This document shows, one piece after another, positions 38,556 to 52,520 of a DNA stretch of 64,000 nt. This DNA comes from Calliopsis andreniformis (lineage: Eukaryota > Arthropoda > Insecta > Hymenoptera > Andrenidae): NCBI RefSeq assembly GCF_051401765.1, contig NW_027480506.1, positions 1,116,001 to 1,180,000 on the forward strand. The letters are read 5' to 3'. Made by a program: the position numbers and the translations under genes. How positions within the stretch are numbered: position 1 is the first letter of the stretch; each line of letters starts with the position of its first letter. The notes below the pieces were generated by a model that worked only from the letters and a program-made list of their open reading frames with translations, ran no database searches and was not told where the DNA came from.

Positions 38556-39645
38556 TGATGAGAATTGATGTTTGTGGATAGAGATTTGAAGATTGCAAAT
38601 TGTGTATTGCGTATTGAAAACTCTGAACTGTTGATATTCTATTGAGGATTGAGGATTGGCAACTGATGGTTGAGGACTGAGTGCTGAAGATTGAGGATTG
38701 AGGATTGAGGATTGAGGATTGAGGATTGGGTATTGAGGATTGAAGAAGGAGGATTGAGGATTGAGGATTGAGTATTGGTGATTGAAGATTGAGGATTGAC
38801 GATTGAGGATTGAGGATTGAGGATTGAGGATTGAGGATTGAGGATGAGGGCTGAGGGTTGAGGATTGAGGTTTGAGGACTGAGGACTGAGGATTGAGGAT
38901 TGAGAATTAAGGATTGAGTATTGAGGATTGAAGATTGAGGATTGGGTATTGAGGATTGAAGAATGAGGATTGAGCATTGAGGATTGAGGATTGTGTGTTG
39001 AGGATTGAAGATTGAGTATTGAGGGCTTAAGACTGACGATTGAGTATTGAGGAATGAAGATTGAGGATTGGGTATTGAGGATTGAAGAATGAGGATTGAA
39101 GATTGAGGATTGAGGATTGAGTGTTGTGGATTGAGGACGAGGACTGTGGGTTGGGTATTGATGTCTGAGGTCTGAGGATTGAGGATTGAGGATTGAGAAC
39201 TGAGGATTGAGGATTGAGTATTGAGGATTGAAGATTGAGGATTGAAGATTGAGGATTGAGTATTGAGGATTGAATATTGAGGATTGAGGATTGAGGATTG
39301 AGGATTGAGAATGAGGGCTGAAGATTGAGGATTCAGGATTGAGGATTCAGGATTGTGGTTTGAGGACTGAGGATTGAGTATTGAGGATTGAGGGTTGAGG
39401 ATTGAGGATTGAAGATTGAGTACTGAGGATTGAAGATTGAGGATTGAGGATTGAGTATTGAGGATCGAGGATCGAGGATTGAGGATTGAGGATTGAGGAT
39501 TGACGCTTGAGGATTGAGGTTTGAGGATGGACGATTGAAGAGAGAGGACTGAGTGTTGGGGTTTGAGTGTTGAGAGTAGATGTTTGAGGATTGAGGTTTG
39601 ATTATTGAATATTGTGAATTGAGTGAGGAACCATGAGAATTCAGG

Positions 39646-39661
39646 ATATTCTATAGAATAT
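39646..39661. other. perfect 16-bp palindrome (C block)
   Basis: The single palindrome of U4, 382 bp before marker D at 40028. Confidence 0.9.
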
Positions 39662-40027
39662 TGAGAATTGAGGATTGATGGTTGAGTATTGAGGATTGAT
39701 GGTTTGGGTTGGGGATTGAGGGTTGTGGATTGAGGACGAGGACTGAGGGTTGAGTATTGATGTTTGAGGTCTGAGGATTGAGGATTGAGGATTGTGAATA
39801 GAGGATTGAGGATTGAGGATTGAAGATTGAGGATAGGGTATTGAGGATTGAAAAATGAGGATTCAGGATTGAGGATTGAGTGTTGAGGATTGAAGATTGA
39901 GTATTGAGGGTTTAAGGCTGACGACTGAGGATTGAGGATTGAGGATTGAGGATTGAGGATTGAGGATTGAAGATTGAGTATTGAGGATTCAAGATTGAGG
40001 ATTAAGGATTGAGGATTGGGGATTGAG

Positions 40028-40052
40028 GATCTAGGATTGGAGATTGATTATT
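40028..40052 (+). repeat. D marker block
   Basis: Exactly 1110 bp before the H1 at 41138. Confidence 0.8.
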
Positions 40053-41137
40053 GAGGATTGAAGATTGAGGGTTGAGGATTGAGGATTGAGTATTGATAAT
40101 TGAGATTTGAGGATGAGGACTGAGGGTTGAGGATTAAGGATTGAGGATTGAGGATTGAGGATTGAGGATTGAGGATTGAGGATTGAGGATTGAGGATGAG
40201 GGCTGAGGGTTGAGGATTGAGGTTTGAGGACTGAGGACAGAGGATTGAGGATTGAGAATTAAGCACTGAGTATTGAGGATTGAAGATTGAGGATTGGGTA
40301 TTGAGGATTGCAGAATGAGGATTGAGCATTGAGGATTGAGTATTGAGTGTTGAGGATTGAAGATTGAGTATTGAGGGCTTAAGACTGACGATTGAGTATT
40401 GAGGAATGAAGATTGAGGATTGGGTATTGAGGATTGAAGAATGAGGATTGAGGGTTGAGGATTGAGGATTGAGTGCCGAGGAATGAAGATTGAGTATTGA
40501 GGGTTTAAGACTGACGATTGAGGATTGAGGATTGAGGATTGAGGATTGAGGATTGAGGATTGAAGGTTGAGGATTGAGGATTGAGGATTGAGTATTGAAG
40601 ATTGAGGATTCAAGATTCAGTATTGAGGATTGAAGATTGGGAACTGAGGATTGAGGATTCAACATTGAGGACTGAGTGTTGAGTGTTGAGTGATGAGAAT
40701 TGATGTTTGTGGATAGAGATTTGAAGATTGCAGATTGAGTATTAAGCATTGAAAACTTTGAATTGAGGATATTCTATTGAGGTTTGAGGATGGACAACTG
40801 ATTGTTGAGGACTGAGGTCTGAAGATTGAGGATTCAGGATTGAGGATTCAGAATTGAGGTTTGAGGACTAAGGATTGAGGATTGAAGACTGAGGATTGAG
40901 GATTGGGGATGAGGGCTGAGGGTTGAGGATTGAGGTTTGAGGACTGAGGACTGAGGATTGAGGATTGAGGATTGAGGATTGAAGATTGAGTATTGAGGAT
41001 TGAAGATCGAGGATTGAGGATTGAGGATTGAGGATTGAGGATTGAAAGTTGAGGATGAGGGCTGAGGATTGAGGATTGAGAATGAGGGCTGAGGGTTGAG
41101 AATGAGGGCTGAGGGTTGGATATTCAGATTTGAGTAT

Positions 41138-41163
41138 AGAATCCTGAGAATTCAGGATATTCT
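41138..41163 (+). other. H1-type hairpin element, start of U5
   Basis: Intact stem-loop. The upstream flank reads TATTCAGATTTGAG, with A where U1-U4 have G; this variant is shared only with the H1 at 50325. Confidence 0.87.
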
Positions 41164-41743
41164 ATTGAGCATTGAGAATTGAGGATTGATGGTTGAGTAT
41201 TGAGGATTGAGGATTGAGGATTGAGTATTGTAGATTGAGGATTGATGATTGAGGATTGACGATTGAGGATTGAGGATTAGGAATTGAGGATTGAGGACTG
41301 AAGACTGTATATTGATGATTGAAGGTTGAGGATTGAGGATTGAGTGTTGTGGATTGAGGACGAGGACTGAGGGTTGAGTATTGATGTCTGAGGTCTGACG
41401 ATTGAGGATTGAGGATTGATAATTGAGGATTGAGGATTGAGCATTGAGGATTGAAGATTGTGGATTGTGGATTGAGGATTGAGGTTTGAGGACTGAAGAT
41501 TGTATATTGATGATTGAAGATTGAGGATTGAGGATTGAGTGTTGTGGATTGAGGGCGAGGACTGAGGGTTGAGTATTGATGTCTGAGGTCTGAGGATTGA
41601 GGATTGAGGATTGAGAATTGAGGTTTGAGGATTGAGGATTGAGGATTGAGGATTGAGTATTGAGGATTGAATATTGAGGATTGAGGATTGAGGATTGAGG
41701 ATTGAGAATGAGGGCTGAGGGTTGAGGATACATGTTTGAGTAT

Positions 41744-41769
41744 AGAATCCTGAGAATTCAGGATATTCT
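41744..41769 (+). other. H2-type hairpin element
   Basis: Intact stem-loop, 606 bp after the H1 at 41138. Confidence 0.85.
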
Positions 41770-43333
41770 GTTGAGCATTGAGAATTGAGGATTGATGGTT
41801 GAGTATTGAGGATTGAGGATTGAGGATTGAGGATTGAGGATTGAGTATTGAAGATTGAGGATTGATGATTGAGGATTGAGGATTGAGGATTGAGGATTGA
41901 GAATTGTGGATTGAGGACTGAAGATTGTATATTGATGATTGAAGATTGAGGATTGAGGATTGAGTGTTGTGGATTGAGGACGAGGACTGAGGGTTGAGCA
42001 TTGATGTCTGAGGTCTGAGGATCGAGGATTGAGGATTGAGAATTGAGGATTGAGGATTGAGTATTGAGGATTGAAGATTGAGGAATGTGGATTGAGGATT
42101 GAGGATTGAGGACTGAAGATTGAGGATTGAGGATTGAGGATTGAGCATTGAGAATGAGGGCTGAAGATTGAGGATTCAGGATTGAGGATTCAGGATTGTG
42201 GTTTGAGGACTGAGGATTGAGGATTGAGGATTGAAGATTGAGGGTTGAGTATTGAGGATTGAAGGTTGAGGATTGAGGATTGAGAATTGGGGATTGACGA
42301 TGAGGGCTGAGGTTTGAGGATTGAGGTTTGAGGACTGAGGACTGAGGATTGAGGATTGAGGATTGAGAATTGAGGATTGAGGATTGAAGATTGAGGATTG
42401 GGTATAGAGGATTGAAGAATGAGAATGGAGGATTGAGGGTTGAGGATTGAGGAATGAAAATTGAGGGTTGAGGGTTGAGGATTGACGATTGAAGATTGAG
42501 TATTGACGATTGAAGATTGAGGATTGACGATTGAGGATTGAGGATTGAGGATTGAAGATTGAGGATTTGGGACTGAGTGTTGAGGATTGAGTGATGAGAA
42601 TTGATGTTTGTGGATAGAGATTTGACGATTGCAAATTGAGTATTGCGTATTGAAAACTCTGAGCTGAAGATATTCTATTGAGGATTGAGGATTGACAACT
42701 GATTGTTGAGGACTGAGTGCTGAAGATTGAGGATTCAGGATTGAGGATTCAGGATTGTGGTTTGAGGACTGAGGATTGACGATTGAGGATTGAGGATTGA
42801 GGATTGAGGATTGAGGATTGAGGATTGAAGATTGAGGATTGGGTATTGAGAATTGAACATTGAGGATTGAGGATTGAGGATTGAGGATTGAAGATTGAGT
42901 ATTGAGGATTGAAGATTGAGGATTGAGGTTTGAGGTCTGAGGATTGAGGATTGAGGATTGAGGATTGAGGATTGAGTATTGATGATTGAGGATTGAGGAT
43001 TGAAGATCGAGGATTGGGTATTGAGGATTGAAAAATGAGGATTCAGAATAGAGGATTGAGTATTGGGTATTGAAGATTGAGTATTGAGGATTGAGGATTG
43101 AGGATTGAGAATTGAGGATTGAGGATTGAGGATTGAGTATTGAGTATTGAAAGTTGAGGAGTGATGATTGAGGATTGAGGATTGAGGATTGAGGGTTGAG
43201 GATTGAGGATTGAGGATTGAGGATTGAAGGTTGAGGATTGGCGATTGAGGACTGACGATTGAGGATTGAGGATTGAGGATTGAGGATTGAGGATTGAAGA
43301 TTGAGGATCGGGGACTGAGTGTTGAGGGTTGAG

Positions 43334-44680
43334 TGATGAGAATTGATGTTTGTGGATAGAGATTTGAAGATTGCAAATTGTGTATTGCGTATTGAAAACT
43401 CTGAACTGTTGATATTCTATTGAGGATTGAGGATTGGCAACTGATGGTTGAGGACTGAGTGCTGAAGATTGAGGATTGAGGGTTGAGGATTGAGGATTGA
43501 GGTTTGAGGATTGAAGATTGAGGATTGTGTATCGCGGATTGAACATTGAGGATTGAGGATTGAGGATTGAGGATTGTGGGTTGAGGTTTGACTATTGAGG
43601 ACGAGGACTAACGGTTGAGGATTGAGGTTTGAGGATTGAGTATTGATGATTGAAGGTTGAGGATTGTGGACTGTGGATTGTGGATTTATGATTGAGGATT
43701 GAAGACTGAGTATGAGGGCTGAGGGTTGAGGATTGAGGTTTGAGGACTGAGGACTGAGGATTGAGGATTGAGAGTTGAGGATTGAGGATTGAGGATTGAA
43801 GATTGAGGATTGGGTATTGAGGATTGAAGAATGAGGATTGAGTATTGTGGATTGAGGATTGAGGGTTGAAGATTGAGTATTGAGGATTGAATACTGACGA
43901 TTGAGGATTGAGGACTGAGGATTGAGGATTGAGGATTGAGGATTGAAGATTAAGTATTGAGGATTGAAGATTGAGGATTGAGGTTTGAGGGCTGAGGATT
44001 GAGGATTGAGGATTGAGGATTGAGGATTGAGTACTGATGATTGAGGATTGAGGATTGAATATTGAGGATTGGGTATCGCGGATTGAACATTGAGGATTGC
44101 GGGTTGAGGATTCAGGATTGAGGATTGAGGACTGAAGATTGTATATTGATGGTTGAAGATTGAGGATTGAGGATTGAGTGTTGTGGATTGAGGACGAGGA
44201 CTGAGGGTTGAGTATTGATGCCTGAGGTCTGAGGATTGAGGATTGAGGATTGAGAATTGAGGATTGAGGATTGAGGATTGAGGATTGAGGATTGAGGATT
44301 GAGGACTGAAGATTGTATATTGATGGTTGAAGGTTGAGGATTGAGGATTGAGGGTTGTGGATTGAGGACGAGGACTGAGGGCTGAGTATTGATGTTTGAG
44401 GTCTGAGGATTGAGGATTGAGGATTGAGAATTGAGGATTGAGGATTGAGGATTGAAGATTGAGTATTGAGGATTGAAGACTGACGATTGAGGATTGAGGA
44501 CCGAGGATTGAGGATTGAGGATTGTGGATTGAAGATTGAGTATTGAGGATTGAAGGTTGAGGATTCAGGTTTGAGGATTGAAGATTGAGTATTGACGATT
44601 GAAGATTGAGGATTGAGGATTGAAGATTCAAGATTGAGGATTGACGATTGAGGATGGGGGACTGAGTGTTGAGGGTTGAG
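43334..44680 (+). repeat. 1347-bp module (long beta), U5
   Basis: Counterpart of 33661 at offset 9673, same length. Confidence 0.82.
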
Positions 44681-45253
44681 TGATGAGAATTGATGTTTGT
44701 GGATAGAGATTTGAAGATTGCAAATTGAGTATTGCGTATTGAAAACTCTGAACTGAGGATATTCTATTGAGGGTTGAGGATTGGCAACTGATTGTTGAGG
44801 ACTGAGTGCTGAAGATTGAGGATTCAGGATTGAGGATTCAGGATTGTGGTTTGAGGACTGAGGATTGAGGATTGAGGATTGAGGATTGAGGATTGAGGAT
44901 TGAGGATTGAAGATTGAGGATTGTGTATCGCGGATTGAACATTGCGGATTGAGGATTGAGGATTGAGGATTGAGGATTGAGGACTGAAGATTGTATATTG
45001 ATCGTTGAAGATTGAGGATTGAGGATTGAGTGTTGTGGATTGAGGACGAGGACTGAGGGTTGAGTATTGATGTCTGAGGTCTGAGGATTGAGGATTGAGG
45101 ATTGAGAATTGAGGATTGAGGATTGAGGATTGAGTATTGAGTATTGAAAGTTGAGGATTGATGATTGAGTATTGAGGATTGAGGATTGAGGGTTGAGGAT
45201 TGAGGATTGAGGATTGAAGATTGAGGATCGGGGACTGTGTGTTGAGGGTTGAG
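44681..45253 (+). repeat. 573-bp module (alpha), U5 copy 1
   Basis: Counterpart of 35008 at offset 9673. Confidence 0.83.
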
Positions 45254-46454
45254 TGATGAGAATTGATGTTTGTGGATAGAGATTTGAAGATTGCAAATTG
45301 TGTATTGCGTATTGAAAACTCTGAACTGTTGATATTCTATTGAGGATTGAGGACTGGCAACTGATGGTTGAGGACTGAGTGCTGAAGATTGAGGATTGAG
45401 GGTTGAGGATTGAGTATTGATGATTGAAGATTGAGGATTGTGGATTGTGGATTGTGGATTGATGATTGAGGATTGAAGATTGAGTATGAGGGCTGAGGGT
45501 TGAGGATTGAGGTTTGAGGACTGAGGACTGAGGATTGAGGATTGAGAGTTGAGGATTGAGGATTGAGGATTGAAGATTGAGGATTGGGTATTGAGGATTG
45601 AAGAATGAGGATTGAGTATTGTGGATTGAGGATTGAGGGTTGAAGATTGAGTATTGAGGATTGAATACTGACGATTGAGGATTGAGGACTGAGGATTGAG
45701 GATTGAGGATTGAGGATTGAATATTAAGTATTGAGGATTGAAGATTGAGGATTGAGGTTTGAGGGCTGAGGATTGAGGATTGAGGATTGAGGATTGAGGA
45801 TTGAGTATTGATGATTGAGGATTGAGGATTGAATATTGAGGATTGGATATCGCGGATTGAACATTGAGGATTGCGGGTTGAGGATTCAGGATTGAGGATT
45901 GAGGACTGAAGATTGTATATTGATGGTTGAAGATTGAGGATTGAGGATTGAGTGTTGTGGATTGAGGACGAGGACTGAGGGTTGAGTATTGATGCCTGAG
46001 GTCTGAGGATTGAGGATTGAGGATTGAGAATTGAGGATTGAGGATTGAGGATTGAGGATTGAGGATTGAGGATTGAGGACTGAAGATTGTATATTGATGG
46101 TTGAAGGTTGAGGATTGAGGATTGAGGGTTGTGGATTGAGGACGAGGACTGAGGGCTGAGTATTGATGTTTGAGGTCTGAGGATTGAGGATTGAGGATTG
46201 AGAATTGAGGATTGAGGATTGAGGATTGAAGATTGAGTATTGAGGATTGAAGACTGACGATTGAGGATTGAGGACCGAGGATTGAGGATTGAGGATTGTG
46301 GATTGAAGATTGAGTATTGAGGATTGAAGGTTGAGGATTCAGGTTTGAGGATTGAAGATTGAGTATTGACGATTGAAGATTGAGGATTGAGGATTGAAGA
46401 TTCAAGATTGAGGATTGACGATTGAGGATGGGGGACTGAGTGTTGAGGGTTGAG
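45254..46454 (+). repeat. 1201-bp module (beta), U5 copy 1
   Basis: Counterpart of 35581 at offset 9673, but with the usual TTGATATTCT boundary. Confidence 0.83.
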
Positions 46455-47027
46455 TGATGAGAATTGATGTTTGTGGATAGAGATTTGAAGATTGCAAATT
46501 GAGTATTGCGTATTGAAAACTCTGAACTGAGGATATTCTATTGAGGGTTGAGGATTGGCAACTGATTGTTGAGGACTGAGTGCTGAAGATTGAGGATTCA
46601 GGATTGAGGATTCAGGATTGTGGTTTGAGGACTGAGGATTGAGGATTGAGGATTGAGGATTGAGGATTGAGGATTGAGGATTGAAGATTGAGGATTGTGT
46701 ATCGCGGATTGAACATTGCGGATTGAGGATTGAGGATTGAGGATTGAGGATTGAGGACTGAAGATTGTATATTGATCGTTGAAGATTGAGGATTGAGGAT
46801 TGAGTGTTGTGGATTGAGGACGAGGACTGAGGGTTGAGTATTGATGTCTGAGGTCTGAGGATTGAGGATTGAGGATTGAGAATTGAGGATTGAGGATTGA
46901 GGATTGAGTATTGAGTATTGAAAGTTGAGGATTGATGATTGAGTATTGAGGATTGAGGATTGAGGGTTGAGGATTGAGGATTGAGGATTGAAGATTGAGG
47001 ATCGGGGACTGTGTGTTGAGGGTTGAG
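46455..47027 (+). repeat. 573-bp module (alpha), U5 copy 2
   Basis: The extra module relative to U4, where a 1201-bp module follows directly at the equivalent point. Confidence 0.83.
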
Positions 47028-48228
47028 TGATGAGAATTGATGTTTGTGGATAGAGATTTGAAGATTGCAAATTGTGTATTGCGTATTGAAAACTCTGAAC
47101 TGTTGATATTCTATTGAGGATTGAGGATTGGCAACTGATGGTTGAGGACTGAGTGCTGAAGATTGAGGATTGAGGGTTGAGGATTGAGTATTGATGATTG
47201 AAGATTGAGGATTGTGGATTGTGGATTGTGGATTGATGATTGAGGATTGAAGATTGAGTATGATGGCTGAGGGTTGAGGATTGAGGTTTGAGGACTGAGG
47301 ACTGAGGATTGAGGATTGAGAGTTGAGGATTGAGGATTGAGGATTGAAGATTGAGGATTGGGTATTGAGGATTGAAGAATGAGGATTGAGTATTGTGGAT
47401 TGAGGATTGAGGGTTGAAGATTGAGTATTGAGGATTGAATACTGACGATTGAGGATTGAGGACTGAGGATTGAGGATTGAGGATTGAGGATTGAAGATTA
47501 AGTATTGAGGATTGAAGATTGAGGATTGAGGTTTGAGGGCTGAGGATTGAGGATTGAGGATTGAGGATTGAGGATTGAGTATTGATGATTGAGGATTGAG
47601 GATTGAATATTGAGGATTGGATATCGCGGATTGAACATTGAGGATTGCGGGTTGAGGATTCAGGATTGAGGATTGAGGACTGAAGAATGTATATTGATGG
47701 TTGAAGATTGAGGATTGAGGATTGAGTGTTGTGGATTGAGGACGAGGACTGAGGGTTGAGTATTGATGCCTGAGGTCTGAGGATTGAGGATTGAGGATTG
47801 AGAATTGAGGATTGAGGATTGAGGATTGAGGATTGAGGATTGAGGATTGAGGACTGAAGATTGTATATTGATGGTTGAAGGTTGAGGATTGAGGATTGAG
47901 GGTTGTGGATTGAGGACGAGGACTGAGGGCTGAGTATTGATGTTTGAGGTCTGAGGACTGAGGATTGAGGATTGAGAATTGAGGATTGAGGATTGAGGAT
48001 TGAAGATTGAGTATTGAGTATTGAAGACTGACGATTGAGGATTGAGGACTGAGGATTGAGGATTGAGGATTGTGGATTGAAGATTGAGTATTGAGGATTG
48101 AAGGTTGAGGATTCAGGTTTGAGGATTGAAGATTGAGTATTGACGATTGAAGATTGAGGATTGAGGATTGAAGATTCAAGATTGAGGATTGACGATTGAG
48201 GATGGGGGACTGAGTGTTGAGGGTTGAG
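47028..48228 (+). repeat. 1201-bp module (beta), U5 copy 2
   Basis: Full-length second beta module. It carries private variants such as GATGGCTGAGG near 47261. Confidence 0.83.
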
Positions 48229-48801
48229 TGATGAGAATTGATGTTTGTGGATAGAGATTTGAAGATTGCAAATTGAGTATTGCGTATTGAAAACTCTGAA
48301 CTGAGGATATTCTATTGAGGGTTGAGGATTGGCAACTGATTGTTGAGGACTGAGTGCTGAAGATTGAGGATTCAGGATTGAGGATTCAGGATTGTGGTTT
48401 GAGGACTGAGGATTGAGGATTGAGGATTGAGGATTGAGGATTGAGGATTGAGGATTGAAGATTGAGGATTGTGTATCGCGCATTGAACATTGCGGATTGA
48501 GGATTGAGGATTGAGGATTGAGGATTGAGGACTGAAGATTGTATATTGATCGTTGAAGATTGAGGATTGAGGATTGAGTGTTGTGGATTGAGGACGAGGA
48601 CTGAGGGTTGAGTATTGATGTCTGAGGTCTGAGGATTGAGGATTGAGGATTGAGAATTGAGGATTGAGGATTGAGGATTGAGTATTGAGTATTGAAAGTT
48701 GAGGATTGATGATTGAGGATTGAGGATTGAGGATTGAGGGTTGAGGATTGAGGATGGAGGATTGAAGATTGAGGATCGGGGACTGTGTGTTGAGGGTTGA
48801 G
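48229..48801 (+). repeat. 573-bp module (alpha), U5 copy 3
   Basis: Closes the U5 sub-array. It has TATCGCGCATTG near 48474 where other copies read TATCGCGGATTG, a change shared with the last alpha module of U6. Confidence 0.83.
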
Positions 48802-50324
48802 TGATGAGAATTGATGTTTGTGCATAGAGATTTGAAGATTGCAAATTGAGTATTGCGTATTGAAAACTCTGAACTGTGGATATTCTATTGAGGATTGAGG
48901 ATTGGCAACTGATTGTTGAGGACTGAGTGCTGAAGATTGAGGATTGAGGATTGAGGATTGAGGATTGAGGATTGGGTATTGAGGATTGAAGAAGGAGGAT
49001 TGAGGATTGAGGATTGAGTATTGGTGATTGAAGATTGAGGATTGACGATTGAGGATTGAGGATTGAGGATTGAGGATTGAGGATTGAGGATGAGGGCTGA
49101 GGGTTGAGGATTGAGGTTTGAGGACTGAGGACTGAGGATTGAGGATTGAGAATTAAGGATTGAGTATTGAGGATTGAAGATTGAGGATTGGGTATTGAGG
49201 ATTGAAGAATGAGGATTGAGCATTGAGGATTGAGGATTGTGTGTTGAGGATTGAAGATTGAGTATTGAGGGCTTAAGACTTACGATTGAGTATTGAGGAA
49301 TGAAGATTGAGGATTGGGTATTGAGGATTGAAGAATGAGGATTGAAGATTGAGGATTGAGGATTGAGTGTTGTGGATTGAGGACGAGGACTGTGGGTTGG
49401 GTATTGATGTCTGAGGTCTGAGGACAGAGGATTGAGGATTGAGAATTAAGCACTGAGTATTGAGGATTGAAGATTGAGGATTGGGTATTGAGGATTGCAG
49501 AATGAGGATTGAGCATTGAGGATTGAGTATTGAGTGTTGAGGATTGAAGATTGAGTATTGAGGGCTTAAGACTGACGATTGAGTATTGAGGAATGAAGAT
49601 TGAGGATTGGGTATTGAGGATTGAAGAATGAGGATTGAGGGTTGAGGATTGAGGATTGAGTGCCGAGGAATGAAGATTGAGTATTGAGGGTTTAAGACTG
49701 ACGATTGAGGATTGAGGATTGAGGATTGAGGATTGAGGATTGAGGATTGAAGGTTGAGGATTGAGGATTGAGGATTGAGTATTGAAGATTGAGGATTCAA
49801 GATTCAGTATTGAGGATTGAAGATTGGGAACTGAGGATTGAGGATTCAACATTGAGGACTGAGTGTTGAGTGTTGAGTGATGAGAATTGATGTTTGTGGA
49901 TAGAGATTTGAAGATTGCAGATTGAGTATTAAGCATTGAAAACTTTGAATTGAGGATATTCTATTGAGGTTTGAGGATGGACAACTGATTGTTGAGGACT
50001 GAGGTCTGAAGATTGAGGATTCAGGATTGAGGATTCAGAATTGAGGTTTGAGGACTAAGGATTGAGGATTGAAGACTGAGGATTGAGGATTGGGGATGAG
50101 GGCTGAGGGTTGAGGATTGAGGTTTGAGGACTGAGGACTGAGGATTGAGGATTGAGGATTGAGGATTGAAGATTGAGTATTGAGGATTGAAGATCGAGGA
50201 TTGAGGATTGAGGATTGAGGATTGAGGATTGAAAGTTGAGGATGAGGGCTGAGGATTGAGGATTGAGAATGAGGGCTGAGGGTTGAGAATGAGGGCTGAG
50301 GGTTGGATATTCAGATTTGAGTAT

Positions 50325-50350
50325 AGAATCCTGAGAATTCAGGATATTCT
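50325..50350 (+). other. H1-type hairpin element, start of U6
   Basis: Intact stem-loop with the TATTCAGATTTGAG flank shared with 41138. Upstream G runs span about 50246-50302. Confidence 0.87.
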
Positions 50351-50930
50351 ATTGAGCATTGAGAATTGAGGATTGATGGTTGAGTATTGAGGATTGAGGA
50401 TTGAGGATTGAGTATTGTAGATTGAGGATTGATGATTGAGGATTGACGATTGAGGATTGAGGATTAGGAATTGAGGATTGAGGACTGAAGACTGTATATT
50501 GATGATTGAAGGTTGAGGATTGAGGATTGAGTGTTGTGGATTGAGGACGAGGACTGAGGGTTGAGTATTGATGTCTGAGGTCTGACGATTGAGGATTGAG
50601 GATTGATAATTGAGGATTGAGGATTGAGCATTGAGGATTGAAGATTGTGGATTGTGGATTGAGGATTGAGGTTTGAGGACTGAAGATTGTATATTGATGA
50701 TTGAAGATTGAGGATTGAGGATTGAGTGTTGTGGATTGAGGGCGAGGACTGAGGGTTGAGTATTGATGTCTGAGGTCTGAGGATTGAGGATTGAGGATTG
50801 AGAATTGAGGTTTGAGGATTGAGGATTGAGGATTGAGGATTGAGTATTGAGGATTGAATATTGAGGATTGAGGATTGAGGATTGAGGATTGAGAATGAGG
50901 GCTGAGGGTTGAGGATACATGTTTGAGTAT

Positions 50931-50956
50931 AGAATCCTGAGAATTCAGGATATTCT
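50931..50956 (+). other. H2-type hairpin element
   Basis: Intact stem-loop, 606 bp after the H1 at 50325. Confidence 0.85.
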
Positions 50957-52520
50957 GTTGAGCATTGAGAATTGAGGATTGATGGTTGAGTATTGAGGAT
51001 TGAGGATTGAGGATTGAGGATTGAGGATTGAGTATTGAAGATTGAGGATTGATGATTGAGGATTGAGGATTGAGGATTGAGGATTGAGAATTGTGGATTG
51101 AGGACTGAAGATTGTATATTGATGATTGATGATTGAGGATTGAGGATTGAGTGTTGTGGATTGAGGACGAGGACTGAGGGTTGAGCATTGATGTCTGAGG
51201 TCTGAGGATCGAGGATTGAGGATTGAGAATTGAGGATTGAGGATTGAGTATTGAGGATTGAAGATTGAGGAATGTGGATTGAGGATTGAGGATTGAGGAC
51301 TGAAGATTGAGGATTGAGGATTGAGGATTGAGCATTGAGAATGAGGGCTGAAGATTGAGGATTCAGGATTGAGGATTCAGGATTGTGGTTTGAGGACTGA
51401 GGATTGAGGATTGAGGATTGAAGATTGAGGGTTGAGTATTGAGGATTGAAGGTTGAGGATTGAGGATTGAGAATTGGGGATTGACGATGAGGGCTGAGGT
51501 TTGAGGATTGAGGTTTGAGGACTGAGGACTGAGGATTGAGGATTGAGGATTGAGAATTGAGGATTGAGGATTGAAGATTGAGGATTGGGTATAGAGGATT
51601 GAAGAATGAGAATGGAGGATTGAGGGTTGAGGATTGAGGAATGAAAATTGAGGGTTGAGGGTTGAGGATTGACGATTGAAGATTGAGTATTGACGATTGA
51701 AGATTGAGGATTGACGATTGAGGATTGAGGATTGAGGATTGAAGATTGAGGATTTGGGACTGAGTGTTGAGGATTGAGTGATGAGAATTGATGTTTGTGG
51801 ATAGAGATTTGACGATTGCAAATTGAGTATTGCGTATTGAAAACTCTGAGCTGAAGATATTCTATTGAGGATTGAGGATTGACAACTGATTGTTGAGGAC
51901 TGAGTGCTGAAGATTGAGGATTCAGGATTGAGGATTCAGGATTGTGGTTTGAGGACTGAGGATTGACGATTGAGGATTGAGGATTGAGGATTGAGGATTG
52001 AGGATTGAGGATTGAAGATTGAGGATTGGGTATTGAGAATTGAACATTGAGGATTGAGGATTGAGGATTGAGGATTGAAGATTGAGTATTGAGGATTGAA
52101 GATTGAGGATTGAGGTTTGAGGTCTGAGGATTGAGGATTGAGGATTGAGGATTGAGGATTGAGTATTGATGATTGAGGATTGAGGATTGAAGATCGAGGA
52201 TTGGGTATTGAGGATTGAAAAATGAGGATTCAGAATAGAGGATTGAGTATTGGGTATTGAAGATTGAGTATTGAGGATTGAGGATTGAGGATTGAGAATT
52301 GAGGATTGAGGATTGAGGATTGAGTATTGAGTATTGAAAGTTGAGGAGTGATGATTGAGGATTGAGGATTGAGGATTGAGGGTTGAGGATTGAGGATTGA
52401 GGATTGAGGATTGAAGGTTGAGGATTGGCGATTGAGGACTGACGATTGAGGATTGAGGATTGAGGATTGAGGATTGAGGATTGAAGATTGAGGATCGGGG
52501 ACTGAGTGTTGAGGGTTGAG

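Larger units (their letters stand above)
32252..41137 (+). repeat. macro-unit U4 (8886 bp)
   Basis: Begins with an H1 hairpin whose first stem base is G, not A. The second hairpin H2 is missing: the distance from H1 to the first B block (32912) is 660 bp against 1454 bp in U5 and U6, with a junction near 32530-32560. It then carries B 33661, the 573/1201-bp module sub-array to 38556, palindrome C 39646, D 40028 and B 40691. Confidence 0.86.
41138..50324 (+). repeat. macro-unit U5 (9187 bp)
   Basis: Markers: H1 41138, H2 41744, B 42592, B 43334, a module sub-array to 48802, then B 49878. It lacks both palindrome C and marker D because of a 1059-bp deletion at 49418-49424. Relative to U4 the offset is 9673 before the sub-array, 10246 after it (a net gain of one 573-bp module) and 9187 after the deletion. 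Confidence 0.88.

Noticed and set aside
33919..48179. Very long minus-strand open frames (937, 922 and 1113 codons at 33919-36732, 35165-37933 and 44838-48179) as repeat-protein genes
   Set aside because: All three minus frames are open over the same DNA and give the same heptapeptide cycle. Start codons are chance ATG variants inside repeats, there is no non-repeat domain or signal, and length differences follow satellite module gain and loss. A stop-poor 7-nt repeat explains them fully.
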